From Carpediemonas membranifera (taxonomy: Eukaryota; Fornicata): a DNA stretch of 64,000 nt. This document shows positions 27,396-38,224 of this stretch, in pieces. Positions within the stretch are counted from its first letter, which is position 1, and each line of letters begins with the position of its first letter. Below the pieces are notes generated by a model. The model saw only the letters and a list, made by a program, of their open reading frames with translations, was not told the DNA's origin and did not search any database. Location: NCBI GenBank assembly GCA_019828565.1, contig JAHDYR010000064.1:372001-436000 (forward strand), given 5' to 3'. The position numbers were made by a program, and so were the translations under genes.

Positions 27396-28619
27396 ATGTT
27401 CCGCTGTTTCAAAACACCGCATACCAAGGGCCTCGATATCTACGCCGTGATGAAGGACGTTGTTACAATCACGACTGACGTGAAGTCCAAGCTCAACAAC
27501 GCTACACAAGCCGAAAATGATTTAGTTTCATACTGCGACAAGAAGAACGCGACTACTGCCGATATTATACATGCCATTGATGCTGTTACACCGCATATCC
27601 ACACGCTGTACACTGAATTGAACCGGCTCTCACAGGGCCGTCCCTACATGATCAAGAAGCTTCAGTTCGAGTGGCGCTCTCCCTCCCGCGGCGACAAGAA
27701 CTTCATCAAGATGCACGGGCTGAACTACGAGCTGCTCATGCTCATCACGAGCAAGGCGACCATGATGCTCAACCAATCCGCCGAGTCCTACGAGGTCGCG
27801 CAGACCGCCAGTGACAAGCAGAAGCACTTCACGGAGGCGGTCAAGCTGTGCAAGGAGGCTGCTGGCCTTATCACTTACGCCAGAGACACGCTGCTGCCCT
27901 CCTGGTCGGCCGACGAGATCCCTTCGGACTCCCATCCCGAGCTCCTCACCGAGTTCCTCGACCTGCTCCACTCGTACGCCATCGGGTCGGCCAGAATGAT
28001 CGCCAGCGAGACCCTTATTGCCGCGAGAGAGGCGATCCTTGCCAAGCCGGTCGAGGGTTACGAGATCCCCGAGGAGGACCGTAACGCCCTCCAGGTCAAG
28101 GCCGAGGTCATCGCGGGGCTCTCGAGGGACGCCTCGGTGAAGCTCACGACGGCGATCTCCATGTTCAGCAACTCGAAGATCAGCAAGAACGTCGACAAGG
28201 ACATCAAGAAGGCGCTAGAGTGGCTCGTGTCGATGCTCGAGGTCCGTGAGCTGCAGTTCATGGCAGAGTCTGAGTTCTACACATCCAAGCCCGACAGCAC
28301 CGAGCAGTACGGCCGGGCGGTCGCGTACATGGACAAGGCCCGCCGCCTGTGTAACACCTGGGGCGGCAAGGTGACCGACAAGGCCGGCGGGAAGGTCGCC
28401 ACCGCAGTCAAGAAGGCTATGGTCGAGAAGGTCACGCAGAGGCTCGAGCAGATGCAGTTCGACAACCTCATGGTGTACCACGAGCCGGTCCCAGAGTTCA
28501 GCACGCTCAAGCGGGCCGAGGCGCTTGCTCAGATCGGGGAGAAGCCGTACGAGCCGGGAGCGCCCCTGTACACTGACCTCGAGCTCAAGAAGGGCGGCAA
28601 GATGCACGTCGAGAAGTGA
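27396..28619 (+). CDS. BRO1-domain protein (BROX-like)
   Basis: The 407-residue protein starts MFRCFKTP (ATG 27396). It is almost entirely a BRO1 domain, with a boomerang of helices including GLNYELLMLITSKATMML, FTEAVKLCKEAAGLITYA and a central LLTEFLDLLHSYAIGSARMI. BRO1 domains bind the C-terminal helix of Snf7/CHMP4 and recruit ESCRT-III. The V domain and Pro-rich tail of Alix are missing, so it resembles BROX. A CaaX box was not seen; it ends MHVEK. Snf7 (57610) and Vps24 (16255) are in the same window. ATATAAAG follows the stop. Confidence 0.75.
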   Translation: MFRCFKTPHTKGLDIYAVMKDVVTITTDVKSKLNNATQAENDLVSYCDKKNATTADIIHAIDAVTPHIHTLYTELNRLSQGRPYMIKKLQFEWRSPSRGDKNFIKMHGLNYELLMLITSKATMMLNQSAESYEVAQTASDKQKHFTEAVKLCKEAAGLITYARDTLLPSWSADEIPSDSHPELLTEFLDLLHSYAIGSARMIASETLIAAREAILAKPVEGYEIPEEDRNALQVKAEVIAGLSRDASVKLTTAISMFSNSKISKNVDKDIKKALEWLVSMLEVRELQFMAESEFYTSKPDSTEQYGRAVAYMDKARRLCNTWGGKVTDKAGGKVATAVKKAMVEKVTQRLEQMQFDNLMVYHEPVPEFSTLKRAEALAQIGEKPYEPGAPLYTDLELKKGGKMHVEK

Positions 28620-28804
28620 TATAAAGTGTCTAAGCGAGATGACCCGTGTGACCCCTGTGATGGATTGCCCGCAGATTATGACAAAGACTGCGGGAAGTCA
28701 AACTACCAACGAATCCCTACCTGGAGGGCTCTAGGGGGCGACTTGACCTCGACCTGGGCGTTCCGAGCAGGTTAACGAAGGGGCCAGAGCACTGACAAGA
28801 ACCA

Positions 28805-30196
28805 ATGGATGCACTGGAGCGCTCCATAATCATAAGGCCGAACAGATCGATGCTTTCCATGGATGAATCGCCGTTTCCTACAGCTCCGCCGTCTCCCGAG
28901 ACCGAATCTGCGCTGCTGCCGCTCTCATCCTTTGGAGATCACCGGGTAATGCAGTATAGCACTTCATACGAACGCACAGTATCCACCGTGGCATACCACT
29001 GCCCTGTGTGTGGCCAGAGGACCTCCCGTCCGATCAATCCGATGGATGCGGACCAGTATTGGATGAACCTGGAAATGCACGTTCCCAGGCAGCCGTACTA
29101 CGCCATAGAGGGTGACATGGACGACGAAGATACGCCATACGATGTTCCTGACACCGATGGGCTCCACGACCTTTCCGCTGCGTCGCTCAACAACGGCTAC
29201 TACTCAACCTTCTTCACGAACGAGACCCTCATCGGCCGCGGGTCTTTTGGCTCCGTATACAGGGTGACACACAGGCTAGGAGATATAGAGCTGGGCACCT
29301 ACGCCGTCAAGCGGGTGCCCGTGGGCGACTCGAGGCCCTGGTTGCTCCGCGTCCTTCGGGAAGTCCACGCACTCGAAACGCTGCGCCACCCAAACGTTGT
29401 CGACTACCACCACAGCTGGCTTGAGACGTACAGTGACGGTCCTGCCTGCCCCTCCGTCCCCCACCTCTTCCTGCTGCTCGACTACGCCGCGGGGGGGAGT
29501 CTGACCAGCTTCGTCGAGGCCATGCAGCGGGGCGACCTCGTCGTCCCCGCCCAGGTTGTCGCGGAGATGTGCACCGGCATGGTGAACGGCCTGGCTCATC
29601 TACACTCCGTGAACGTGCTCCACCGGGACCTCAAACCGGAGAATATCCTACTATTGTCATCAGTTGATGAGGCCCAGGCGACATGGGACACACCCATACC
29701 CGTGGTGCCCCGGCCACAGCTGGCCGACTTTGGGCAGTGCGGCGACGTCGAGGCGCTACCGGCTGATGGGCAGACAGGCACGATGGAGTTCATGGCGCCC
29801 GAGAAGATCTTCGACGCAGAGCTGCCGTGGACCGAGGCCATGGACGTATACTCCCTCGGCCTGACCCTGTTCTACCTCGTGACGGCCGGAGGGCTGCCCG
29901 AGAGGCAGCTGAGGGCGCTGCGGGCCGTCCACGTGCCGTGCGACCACTTCATCGGGTCGGCCCCGGTTGTGTCTAATCATTTGATTGCTGTGATCGAGCG
30001 ATGTGTGGCAGAGGACCCCGCGGAGCGTCCCAGCGCCAGGGAAGTTGCGCGGCTGCTGTCCGAGAAGCACCCCGGCTTGTCAGTGTCGTCCGAGGCCTCG
30101 TCCGGGGCACACAGCACTCGTCGGATGGTGTTCGCCGGGGCAGTTGGAGTCGGGCTGGGTTTCGGTCTCGCTGCAGGCCGCATCGTCTTCCGATAG
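28805..30196 (+). CDS. IKS1-like protein kinase with N-terminal zinc motif and C-terminal membrane anchor
   Basis: The 463-residue protein has YHCPVCGQRTSRPI (about residues 63-76) before the kinase domain, as in fungal IKS1. The stretch STFFTNETLIGRGSFGSVY leads into YAVKRVPVGD, another IKS-type feature. Catalytic residues are all present: the glycine loop GRGSFGSV, Lys in AVKRV, HRDLKPEN, DFGQ and a MAPEK in the APE position. A hydrophobic C-terminal segment (RMVFAGAVGVGLGFGLAAG) looks like a tail anchor. IKS1 is a poorly understood kinase; localisation to a membrane is inferred. Confidence 0.85.
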   Translation: MDALERSIIIRPNRSMLSMDESPFPTAPPSPETESALLPLSSFGDHRVMQYSTSYERTVSTVAYHCPVCGQRTSRPINPMDADQYWMNLEMHVPRQPYYAIEGDMDDEDTPYDVPDTDGLHDLSAASLNNGYYSTFFTNETLIGRGSFGSVYRVTHRLGDIELGTYAVKRVPVGDSRPWLLRVLREVHALETLRHPNVVDYHHSWLETYSDGPACPSVPHLFLLLDYAAGGSLTSFVEAMQRGDLVVPAQVVAEMCTGMVNGLAHLHSVNVLHRDLKPENILLLSSVDEAQATWDTPIPVVPRPQLADFGQCGDVEALPADGQTGTMEFMAPEKIFDAELPWTEAMDVYSLGLTLFYLVTAGGLPERQLRALRAVHVPCDHFIGSAPVVSNHLIAVIERCVAEDPAERPSAREVARLLSEKHPGLSVSSEASSGAHSTRRMVFAGAVGVGLGFGLAAGRIVFR

Positions 30197-30413
30197 GGAG
30201 GGCTGGCCTTGTCTCGTCCATCGGGTCAGTTGCTCTCTGTCCATCATTTAAACCGCGATAAGTCTGCATTATAAGGTCATGTGGACACTCGGTGATGCAT
30301 TAGTGCGTCCTTGTTGACTTCGGGGAATCGCGATCTCACACCGATCTTCCGATCCTCTCACTGATTCTGTCCACAGTCACTCGAGTCGAAAGCACTTCGA
30401 GAGCAAGCTGAAC

Positions 30414-31526
30414 ATGGTAACGGAAAGCGAGCAACGTGTTCCCGGTGAAATCCCGAAGATTGTGGCTGATGCTGTTCTTGTTCAGTCCGAGAGCATGCCG
30501 ATCGACTCCGATCTATGCGAGGGCTACGATTTCAACAACGGCGTGGACATCCAGGCCCTTCTCGGCTCCTATGTCCACAGCGGCTATCAGGCCACCAACA
30601 TGGGCAAGGCGATCAACATCATCAACGAGATGAGAGCCTGGCGCAACCCCGAGCCCGTCGACGAGGAGGCTGCTGCCGACGACTGCGAGGTGGACAAGTC
30701 CCGCACCACCATCTTCCTGGGATACACCTCCAACCTCATCTCCTGCGGCCTCCGCGAGTCCCTGCGCTACCTTGCCCAGCACCGGATGGTCGACTGTGTC
30801 GTTTCGACTGCGGGCGGCATCGAGGAGGACTTTATCAAGTGTCTGGCCCCGACGTACATGGGCGACTTCCAGCTCAACGGCGCCGACCTCCGCGACAAGG
30901 GCATCAACCGCATCGGCAACCTCCTAGTGCCGAACGACAACTACTGCCTGTTCGAGGACTGGATCATCCCGATCCTTGACCAGATGCTGGTGGAGCAGAA
31001 CGAGCAGGGGGTTAACTGGACGCCCAGCAAGATGATCCACCGCCTCGGCAAGGAGATCAACGACGAGCGCTCCGTGTACTACTGGTGCTACAAGAACAAC
31101 ATCCCCGTCTTCTCCCCTGCCCTGACAGACGGCTCCATCGGCGACATGCTATTCTTCCACTCCTTCAAGAACCCCGGCCTCAAGCTGGACATCATCGAGG
31201 ACATCCGCCGCATCAACCTCATGGCGGTCCACGCAGCCCACACTGGCATGATCATCCTCGGGGGCGGCCTTGTCAAGCACCACATCTTTAACGCTAACCT
31301 CATGCGGAACGGTGCTGACTACGCCGTCGTCATCAACACCGCGGGCGAGTACGACGGTTCTGACGCCGGTGCTAGCCCCGACGAGGCGAAGTCCTGGGGC
31401 AAGATCAAGGCCGACGCCAAGGACGTTAAGGTCACGGCAGAGGTGACGCTCGTGTGGCCCATGATTATGGCCGCGACGTTCGCCCGGGACGGCCCCCGCG
31501 AACCCGTCGGCCGCCGCCTGAAGTAG
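30414..31526 (+). CDS. DHPS: deoxyhypusine synthase
   Basis: The 370-residue protein (human 369) transfers the aminobutyl group of spermidine to one Lys of eIF5A, using NAD, in the cytosol. NAD-site motifs include [12 protein letters not shown] and the [16 protein letters not shown] segment. [17 protein letters not shown] and [14 protein letters not shown] are conserved. The catalytic Lys is in SWGKIKAD (about residue 330; human Lys329). The start at 30414 is the first ATG and fits the family. A copy of the 3' end of the methyltransferase gene (33430) begins 86 bp after the stop. Confidence 0.96.
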   Translation: MVTESEQRVPGEIPKIVADAVLVQSESMPIDSDLCEGYDFNNGVDIQALLGSYVHSGYQATNMGKAINIINEMRAWRNPEPVDEEAAADDCEVDKSRTTIFLGYTSNLISCGLRESLRYLAQHRMVDCVVSTAGGIEEDFIKCLAPTYMGDFQLNGADLRDKGINRIGNLLVPNDNYCLFEDWIIPILDQMLVEQNEQGVNWTPSKMIHRLGKEINDERSVYYWCYKNNIPVFSPALTDGSIGDMLFFHSFKNPGLKLDIIEDIRRINLMAVHAAHTGMIILGGGLVKHHIFNANLMRNGADYAVVINTAGEYDGSDAGASPDEAKSWGKIKADAKDVKVTAEVTLVWPMIMAATFARDGPREPVGRRLK

Positions 31527-31611
31527 GCGCCTATCCCATATCTCAATGTTCTTGAATCAATGTCAGTGAAGTCAATGGAATAAATTGAGATTGAGAGCGG
31601 AGAAGTTCACC

Positions 31612-31768
31612 TGAGCGGGCGCCTCAACCAGAAGCGCTTCATGGCCGAGTTCACCCGCGACTAACCGGAATCATAAAGCATTCTTAAAGTGCGATTGTGG
31701 GAGGAAGGGGAGGCCGTTCAAGCCCGAGCAAAGTAGCGCCTTTATGAACATGAAACCGACCTCAGCCT
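31612..31768 (+). repeat. 157-bp inverted repeat, copy A
   Basis: This copy is the reverse complement of 33326-33482 with one mismatch (GCGCCTTTATG against GCGCCGTTATG). It includes the last 17 codons and stop of the methyltransferase gene, here in plus orientation (RLNQKRFMAEFTRD), and its downstream flank. It ends at the stop codon of the SERINC gene. Confidence 0.9.
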
Positions 31769-33037
31769 AATGCGAGTGGTAGTTATAGCCGAAGAACTCG
31801 TAGTCCTGCATGAGGACGGGCGCGAGAAGCCCCCATAGGTAGAGCCCCGCGGACACCAGCACAGCGACGAGCACGGCGACGGGGACGTACCAGGCGAAGG
31901 TGCCACTGCCGAGGGTGCCGAATGCGACGGGAATGGAGGCCGCTGCCAGGGCGAGTACGAGGTGGAATCGCCAGTAGGGGTACGAGATGTCGGCGCCGGA
32001 CTCGGGATCGTCGTCCTCGCCGGAGTCGTAGCCCTCGAGGTCGTCAGCCTTGAGGTCGGCCTGCGCGAAGAGAGGCTTGAAGGAGACGGTCGACACGCAC
32101 GCCGTGATGATGGCGATGATCAGGAAAACGGCGCCCCAGATGGTGTGCACGAACTTGAAGACGGTGTTGAATAGGGAGCCGAAGATGTAGTTCAGCCAGT
32201 AGTTGTTGAACAGCGACCCGAACTGCAGGGGGCAATAGGACAGGTTGTCGACGGCCACCTTACGGAGGAACGGGTTGATGATGTGTCCCCAGAACTCGGC
32301 GTTCGCGGAGATGGCGACGACAACGAGGAAGGTCAGGAAGAGCGAGATCACGGCCGCGACAAAGACGGAGCCGCGGGCGACGACGGCGGAGACGACCATG
32401 ATAGTGATGACCAGGGCGATGCCGAGGGCGTAAAGGACCCAGACTGGGATGCAGAAGAAGTAAAGGACCGCCGATAGCAGGTACTGAAGGCCAGCAATGA
32501 CTAGCAGCACGACGGAGGCGACGAGCAGGGCGGCCGGGGCAGCCCGCTCCATGATGGCGTTGTTGGCCCGGATGGAGAACTCGGTGAGGAGCAGGGTCTG
32601 GCACACGATGAACCCGACTGTCAGGATGAGGGCTACGGCCATCCAAGCGAACCAGGCGGGGTTGGGGATGAAGATGGTGATGATGTAGAGGATGATGAGG
32701 AGGGGGATCTTGAGCCACCACAGGCGTCTGTGGATGTTCTTGAAGCTGTGTGAGTGCTACAGAGGAGAGGGGGGACGTACATGGTGCTGTTTGCGCTAAA
32801 GTTGGCAGCAAGTGTCAACCACATGAGGATGAAGTGGTAGACGAACAGTGAGAACGATACACGGAGGAGGTGGAAGTATCCAATGGAACTAGACGTGCTG
32901 AAGTAGCACCATGGCGTGTAGATGAGGAATTTCCAGCAGAGCACGCCGCTTATGTGGTCGAGAACGAAGTCTGCGACGACAATCCATAATAGGAAGAGGA
33001 CAAACACAATTGTGTACAAGAATCGAGCGTTTTGCAT
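31767..33037 (-). CDS. serine incorporator (SERINC/TMS1) family membrane protein
   Basis: On the minus strand, exon 1 (33037-32781) and exon 2 (32745-31767) join across a 35-nt intron (GTACGT...CTCACACAG) to give 411 residues with about ten membrane spans. Family features include VLCWKFLIYTPWCYFS near the N terminus, then a junction reading NIHRRLWWLKIPLL. A C-terminal FHLVLALAAASIPVAF segment follows an acidic loop (DSGEDDDPESGADISY). The end, LYLWGLLAPVL, matches the SERINC C terminus. SERINCs are lipid-scrambling or phosphatidylserine-related membrane proteins of the secretory pathway. The gene lies exactly between the arms of a 157-bp inverted repeat. Confidence 0.82.
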
Positions 33038-33325
33038 TGTTTGCGATCAGATGTCCAGTTGTCTGGATGGGATCGCGGCCTTGACCCGGGGTCGTATCTA
33101 TTTCGAGCCACCCCCGGCATGGTGTGTGGGCGATGGCAGCAGGTCGGGTGGGCTGAGGGGAGTTGTTAGAGCATTGCAGTGCCCGCAGTTAAGTTGCTCC
33201 AGGCGGTGATCGTGACACTGTAACCGGACAGACCTTCATCCGGCGTTGATGACGGCCTCAGCCCACCACGCGTCCTCAGAGAAACTTCATTGACTCAAGA
33301 ACTTCGCCTGGCACGCCCCCGCACG

Positions 33326-33482
33326 AGGCTGAGGTCGGTTTCATGTTCATAACGGCGCTACTTTGCTCGGGCTTGAACGGCCTCCCCTTCCTCCCACAAT
33401 CGCACTTTAAGAATGCTTTATGATTCCGGTTAGTCGCGGGTGAACTCGGCCATGAAGCGCTTCTGGTTGAGGCGCCCGCTCA
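33326..33482 (-). repeat. 157-bp inverted repeat, copy B
   Basis: This is the mate of 31612-31768. It contains the genuine 3' end of the methyltransferase gene (stop at 33430-33432) and about 100 bp downstream. It is probably the source copy, because the gene continues only here. Confidence 0.9.
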
Positions 33483-34140
33483 TGCCCTTCTTGACGAGCT
33501 TCAGGCCGGACTTCTCGAAGACGGCGACCTCCTCAGCAAAGCGGACAGCGTCGACGTGGTGCTGGGGCTCCGTGAGGACGAGGGTGCCCTTGGGCTTAAG
33601 GCAGCTGATGAGCTGATCGGCGAAGTGCTGCTTCTCGGCCGCAGGGACCTCGTGGAACATCAGGAAAACGGGAATGAAATCCACGATGCCCTCAAGGTCC
33701 TCGACGCCGAGTGAGGTGGCCGTGCAGACGCGCGTCTCGACGGTGAGCTTCTTCTCTTTCATCCTGGCCTCCAGGCCCTTGATCATCTCGGGCTGGATGT
33801 CCACAGCGATATAGCGGCTCGCCTTACGGGCGAAGTACTGGGTAAAGAAGCCCTGGGCGGGGCCGATTTCGAGGACGACGCCGTTGTTCTTGGGAATGTA
33901 CTTCATGAATTGGCGCGGTGGCTCCAGGAAGCGGCGACCGGGATGGAGGAGATGATTGGCCATATGTGATGGCATGACGCTTCCCTCCTTGCCCGGAACG
34001 TGGCCGTGGTGGTGGTGATGATGATGATCATGCTCCTCTGCGGCCTTCTTGCAGTTGTCGCAATCGTGCTTGCAGTCCTTGCATTCGTGAGTCTTTTCAG
34101 CCTTCTTTTCATCCTTGGACCTCCAGAACGGCATAGTCAT
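33430..34140 (-). CDS. SAM-dependent class I methyltransferase with N-terminal Cys/His-rich metal-binding region
   Basis: The 236-residue protein begins with a metal-binding stretch: HECKDCKHDCDNCKK (CxxCxxxCxxC), then seven consecutive histidines and HGH. A Rossmann-fold methyltransferase follows: motif I LEIGPAQGFFTQYF, motif II acidic residue in YIAVDIQPEMI, and a later LKPKGTLVLTEPQHH. The substrate is unknown. The methyltransferase half resembles short bacterial and archaeal enzymes, so transfer is possible but untested. Thiol or metalloid methylation is one option given the metal-binding tail, but this is speculation. A start two codons in (MPFWRSK) is equally good. Its last 17 codons are duplicated at 31612-31664. 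Confidence 0.75.
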   Translation of the reverse strand: MTMPFWRSKDEKKAEKTHECKDCKHDCDNCKKAAEEHDHHHHHHHGHVPGKEGSVMPSHMANHLLHPGRRFLEPPRQFMKYIPKNNGVVLEIGPAQGFFTQYFARKASRYIAVDIQPEMIKGLEARMKEKKLTVETRVCTATSLGVEDLEGIVDFIPVFLMFHEVPAAEKQHFADQLISCLKPKGTLVLTEPQHHVDAVRFAEEVAVFEKSGLKLVKKGMSGRLNQKRFMAEFTRD

Positions 34141-34283
34141 TGTTCAAAATTCTCTCGTCGTTGTTGTTGCCAAGGTCGCGCGCCATTTTTGACTCTGGCG
34201 AATCTCCGACAATGCCCTCATCTGGCCGAGAACCCCGGTCCCGAGCTTTGGAGGCTTCATCTTTATTACAGTCAGGCGCCCGG

Positions 34284-35453
34284 CTAGGTCCCAAGCTCGT
34301 GGCTGAGGGCCGCCTTCAGGTCGTCCAGCTCCTTGTTGATGGTGTCCAGCCTGTCGGGCAGTCTGGTGCTGTCGAGGACACCTGACCGGGACTGAACGCC
34401 CTCGCTCACCGCCCTCGAGGCCTGCATCGGCGACGACTGCCGGTCCATCCCGGGGATCTCTGGTGGCAGCGGCGGGGCAGTCGCGAAGCTCTGGCTGTGA
34501 ACGAAGTCTGCCACCATTCTCGAGTGCTCTCGGTAGCCCTCCCTGATGGTCGACAGCAGCTGCTCACACTCGTTCAACGAACGCCGGTCAGCCTCATGGC
34601 GCCGCCTCTGGTCCTCGAGCTCCTGCTGCACATCCAGCCTGCCCCGCTCGGACTCTTCCAGCTCGACTTCAAGCCGCTTGACCTTATTCTGCGCGGCGAC
34701 AAGCTCAGTGTGCTGGGCGTTTGTGATGGACTGCAGTGATTGAACCTGGTCTCTGAGCGTCTCCATGAACGAGCCGACGTTACGGTCCCGCCCCTCCGTC
34801 TCCTGCCGCAGCCGCCCGATCTCGACGCTCTGGTCGGCTATAGTGCGCCGGGCCGTGGCCAGAGCAGTCTCTAGCACCGTAGCCCTGTCTTCGGGCGGCG
34901 GGGCCCGGCCGGGGACGTCGCACTCATCAATGAGCTCCTCCAACAACCGCACGGCAGCCCCCAAGACCGACTTCGACTGGGGGGTCGTCTCCAGCGACGT
35001 CACAGCGGTCTTCGCGGACTCAGCGATGGCCCTGATGCGGCGCGTCTGCTTCTCCTTCGTGCCGTTCATCGTCTCGACCCGCTTGGCCAGCCGCCTCGTC
35101 TTCGAGTGGATCTCGGTCAGCTCCTGCTCGGCAGCGTCCTTGGTATTCGCAAGCTGCTTCTCTAGCGAGGATACTCTCCGTTGGAGCGCCGTGGCCCGTG
35201 CTTTAGCGGCCTTTGTCTCCTCGGTCCGTTTTGATACCACGACTTCGAGTGCCTTCTCCCGATTTTTCCGCTTCTCGTGCTCTTTCTGTAGCCGTACAAG
35301 CTCATTCGTCGCATATGACAGCCTCATGGACGTTGTCGAGCGAGGACCAGACCGCTTCCCCCGGTATTCGTCATAGTTCGCCATGATCGACTCTCCTAGG
35401 CTATCGAGCGCGTCAAGACACTCAGAACGGTGCTTTGGAGCATTTGCTTTCAT
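34284..35453 (-). CDS. long coiled-coil protein, unknown
   Basis: From ATG 35453 (MKANAPKHRSECLD) the protein is 389 residues. Most of it is heptad-patterned and rich in E, R, L and A (LVRLQKEHEKRKNREKALE, ALQRRVSSLEKQLA). A short break follows LETTPQSKSVLGAA. The C terminus has PPLPPEIPGMDRQSSP and a last helix. It could be cytoskeletal or basal-body associated like other genes here, but no family signature is seen. TGTAATAAAG lies just after the stop. The frame is open upstream to 35636, but that part does not look like coding sequence. Confidence 0.65.
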   Translation of the reverse strand: MKANAPKHRSECLDALDSLGESIMANYDEYRGKRSGPRSTTSMRLSYATNELVRLQKEHEKRKNREKALEVVVSKRTEETKAAKARATALQRRVSSLEKQLANTKDAAEQELTEIHSKTRRLAKRVETMNGTKEKQTRRIRAIAESAKTAVTSLETTPQSKSVLGAAVRLLEELIDECDVPGRAPPPEDRATVLETALATARRTIADQSVEIGRLRQETEGRDRNVGSFMETLRDQVQSLQSITNAQHTELVAAQNKVKRLEVELEESERGRLDVQQELEDQRRRHEADRRSLNECEQLLSTIREGYREHSRMVADFVHSQSFATAPPLPPEIPGMDRQSSPMQASRAVSEGVQSRSGVLDSTRLPDRLDTINKELDDLKAALSHELGT

Positions 35454-35769
35454 GCCTACTTGTCTTGTTCTCCCGTTCCTATTGAGGAGAATGTGCACTT
35501 TTGGAACAATTTCCTGTGCTGGGCTTGCAGTTCGCTGAGCATACAACACCGTCTGTAGCATACGGAGGGCTGGGGTAGTAATTGATACAGCCGAGTAAGA
35601 GACAGTGCGGCACCTCGGTCGACCTGGCCACATCAATACTCAGCTGCCTGAGGACAAACGGCCAAGGATCACAAGAACCCTGCATACAAGAAGTATCGGC
35701 ATTCCTCCTCCTTCTACTATTTCCCTTCGCTTTACCCATGCCGTCAACTCCGCAGGTTAGCGCAACGGC

Positions 35770-37519
35770 ATGATGGCGGACTTTGTCGCGGAGACCTTAT
35801 TGATCCACTGGCATCGTAACGGCGTCAACTCCGTCGCTTTCAGTCATGGACGGCTCGTTACATGCGGGAATGACCATCAAACACGTGTATGTCTCTTTTG
35901 CCAATCTCACACAGCTCTGGAAGGTGACAAACTCGCCAACAGCCAAGACCCAGCACTTCAACGTGGAGCAGGTTGGTGTTCTATCGGGTGCTGGTCTTGG
36001 ATCTGCATCCACGAAGGGCCATTCGAAGTCCGTCAACACCGTCCGCCTTTCCCCCGACGGCACAATGCTGGCGACTTGCTCCGACGACCAGACCATCCGC
36101 ATATGGCAGCGCATGTCCGCCGCTGAGGAGGCCGAGGTTGTTGCCCGTAGAGCAAAGGAAGAGGCCGAGGCCGAAGAGGACGAGGAGATGCTGGACGACG
36201 CCGGCGAGGAACAGGTCGCCGAGTACTGGAAGCAGATCAAGGCGTTCGCATACACCCCGCCCGGCCTTAAGGTGCACGAAAAGACTGGCGGGATGATGAC
36301 AGCGGAGGTCATGGACCTGAGCTGGGGCCCCGACTCGTGCCACCTCGTCGTCTCCACCGTCCGGAACGCCTGCATGCTTATCAGATTCAACGAGTGCGAC
36401 AACAAGAAGAGGTCCGGCGGCTTCGACGCGATGATACAGAAGTCGTACCAGTTCCCCGGACTATGCCAGGGGGCCGCGTGGGACCCCATCGGCCGTTTCA
36501 TCGTCACGCAGGGGGCCTCGTCGCAGCTTAAGGTCTGGGCTGTCCGGGTATCCGGCAAGACCAAGCGGGAGACCACCGTGCGGGACGGCGAGACCTGGCG
36601 TACGAACCGGAGGCTCGCGGACATGGACATCGGCTGCATCGTGGCCAAGGTCCAGCCAGATCAGATCCTGCCAGCCACAGATATCGACTGTATTCGCCCG
36701 ATCTGGACCGAGGTTGACCAGCCGATGGCGCTGTTCAAGCACGCTATCCTCTTCAAGGACCAGGTCGGTAAGGACCTCGGCCACCTCGTCTTCTTCCGCA
36801 GACCCGCATGGACCCCGGACGGCGCCTTCTTCATCGCCGTATCGGCGCAGTTCCCCGTGCCGGTGCCCGACTCCGCCGGCGAGGTGGGCGTCGTGTTCCG
36901 GGACTGCGCGGCCGTCTTCACCCGCGACTCCCTCGAAGCCCACGTCAGGGCGAAGAAGTCGCGCGCCAAGACGCCCATAACCCCGCCGCCCGTCACGCCG
37001 GTGGCTCTGCTGCCGTCGTCCGAACCCGTCATCGCCGCGGCGGCCCACCCGAGACTGTTCAAGGGGCCCAATGGCCTCTTCTCCGTCGTCGCCGTGGCCT
37101 CACTGGGCGACGTCACCGTCTACAGGTCGGATAGTTGGACGCCCATCGCCACACTCGCTAACACCCACCAGACACCTATCACCGACCTCGCCTGGGACGA
37201 CGCAGACGCCCCCATGCTTGCTGTCTCCTCGACTGACGGTTTCGTGACTCTAGCGCAGTTTAAGGCAGGGTCATTCGGAGAGTTTGCCGCAGAGGAGGAG
37301 ATCCCCGCGCACATGCGGCCCGGCTACGACTTCGAGCTGGAGCTGGTCAAGGAGGAGAAGGAGGAGGCTCGGCCCGAGGGCGCTGTGTCACCCGGGCCTG
37401 CCTCCCCTGTGCCTCCGTCCGCGGCGGTCTCGCCCGCGGTGACCCCAGCAGCAGCCCCAACCCCGGCCCCGGCGAGGTCGAAGAGGGCGAGGGTGGCGGT
37501 TGAGCACATACCCGAGTGA
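35770..37519 (+). CDS. CHAF1B: chromatin assembly factor 1 p60 subunit (WD40)
   Basis: Exons 35770-35886 and 35915-37519 join across a 28-nt intron (GTATGT...CTCACACAG) to give 573 residues. The join reads NDHQTRLWKVTNS, restoring the first WD repeat; human p60 has VRIWKV here. Later repeats carry VNTVRLSPDG, CQGAAWDPIGRFIVTQG and ISSTDGxx-type sequence (AVSSTDGFVTLAQF), as in p60/Cac2. The acidic insert EEAEAEEDEEMLDD and the Pro/Ala-rich tail lie outside the propeller. p60 works with p150 and p48 to load H3-H4 onto replicated DNA in the nucleus. HIRA-type proteins are related but longer. GATAAAG follows the stop. Confidence 0.87.
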
Positions 37520-38007
37520 AGGTCATGTTTGATAAAGAAGCGCGCTGTATCTGCGGTTATCCTGACCCAAGGTCGGCACTCTGCACTGACATCACGAGGC
37601 TAGCATTCCAGTGATTCATACTCGTGCCCGGTGTCACGAGCTCCTGTCCGGGTCGAATTTAGTGGCACTGCAAAAGATCGACCCAGGTGCTAGCGGGTCG
37701 ACAAGCATGTGTTCACCGACACCCTGGCGCAAGCAACATCAACTTCGTCTTCAATCGCAGTCTGGCGAGAGTTACATCCAATGTTTGCTGACCCGCAGAA
37801 GCGTTGTATTACGAAGCTGGCTCAGTGAAGTGAGCAGAGAAGCCTCAACATAAATCCAACTGATGAAGTTTCGTCGCGCAGAGTTGCAATGGTCGGTCGA
37901 TGACCTGGGATGACCTGCAAGTGGCGTCATTCATGAGGCATCTAGGGAGAACTAGTGTGCTGGGTTCACAAGGTCACCCCAACTCACACCGACCATGGGT
38001 GTTTCAG
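37520..38007. other. intergenic region before the repeat cluster
   Basis: No gene was recognised here. A frame at 37611-37853 has no family features. The stretch leads into repeat material that starts near 38008. Confidence 0.4.
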
Positions 38008-38063
38008 GCGACTTACGCGAGCAGGATAGATACAGGGCAGTATAACGAAGTATTAAGCACTTG
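38008..38063 (+). repeat. diverged copy of a dispersed repeat
   Basis: GCGACTTACGCGAG, CAGGGCAGTATAACG and GTATTAAGCACTTG parallel the repeat at 50274-50352. They also parallel, more weakly, the repeat at 38797-38866. The shared GTATTAAGC(A/G)CTTG is the clearest block. Confidence 0.5.
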
Positions 38064-38224
38064 ACTTAGCGTTGTTTACGGGGGGCTCATGCAATTTGCT
38101 AAGCCGTCAGTTTGTGCCGCGCAGGATTAGAATTGTTAAGAACCTTGTTGCGCAGTGTAAACACATTGTTCGAACCTCCAGACAGGGCCTGAAAGGAACG
38201 ATCAAAGTGCCAAACTGCACAACA

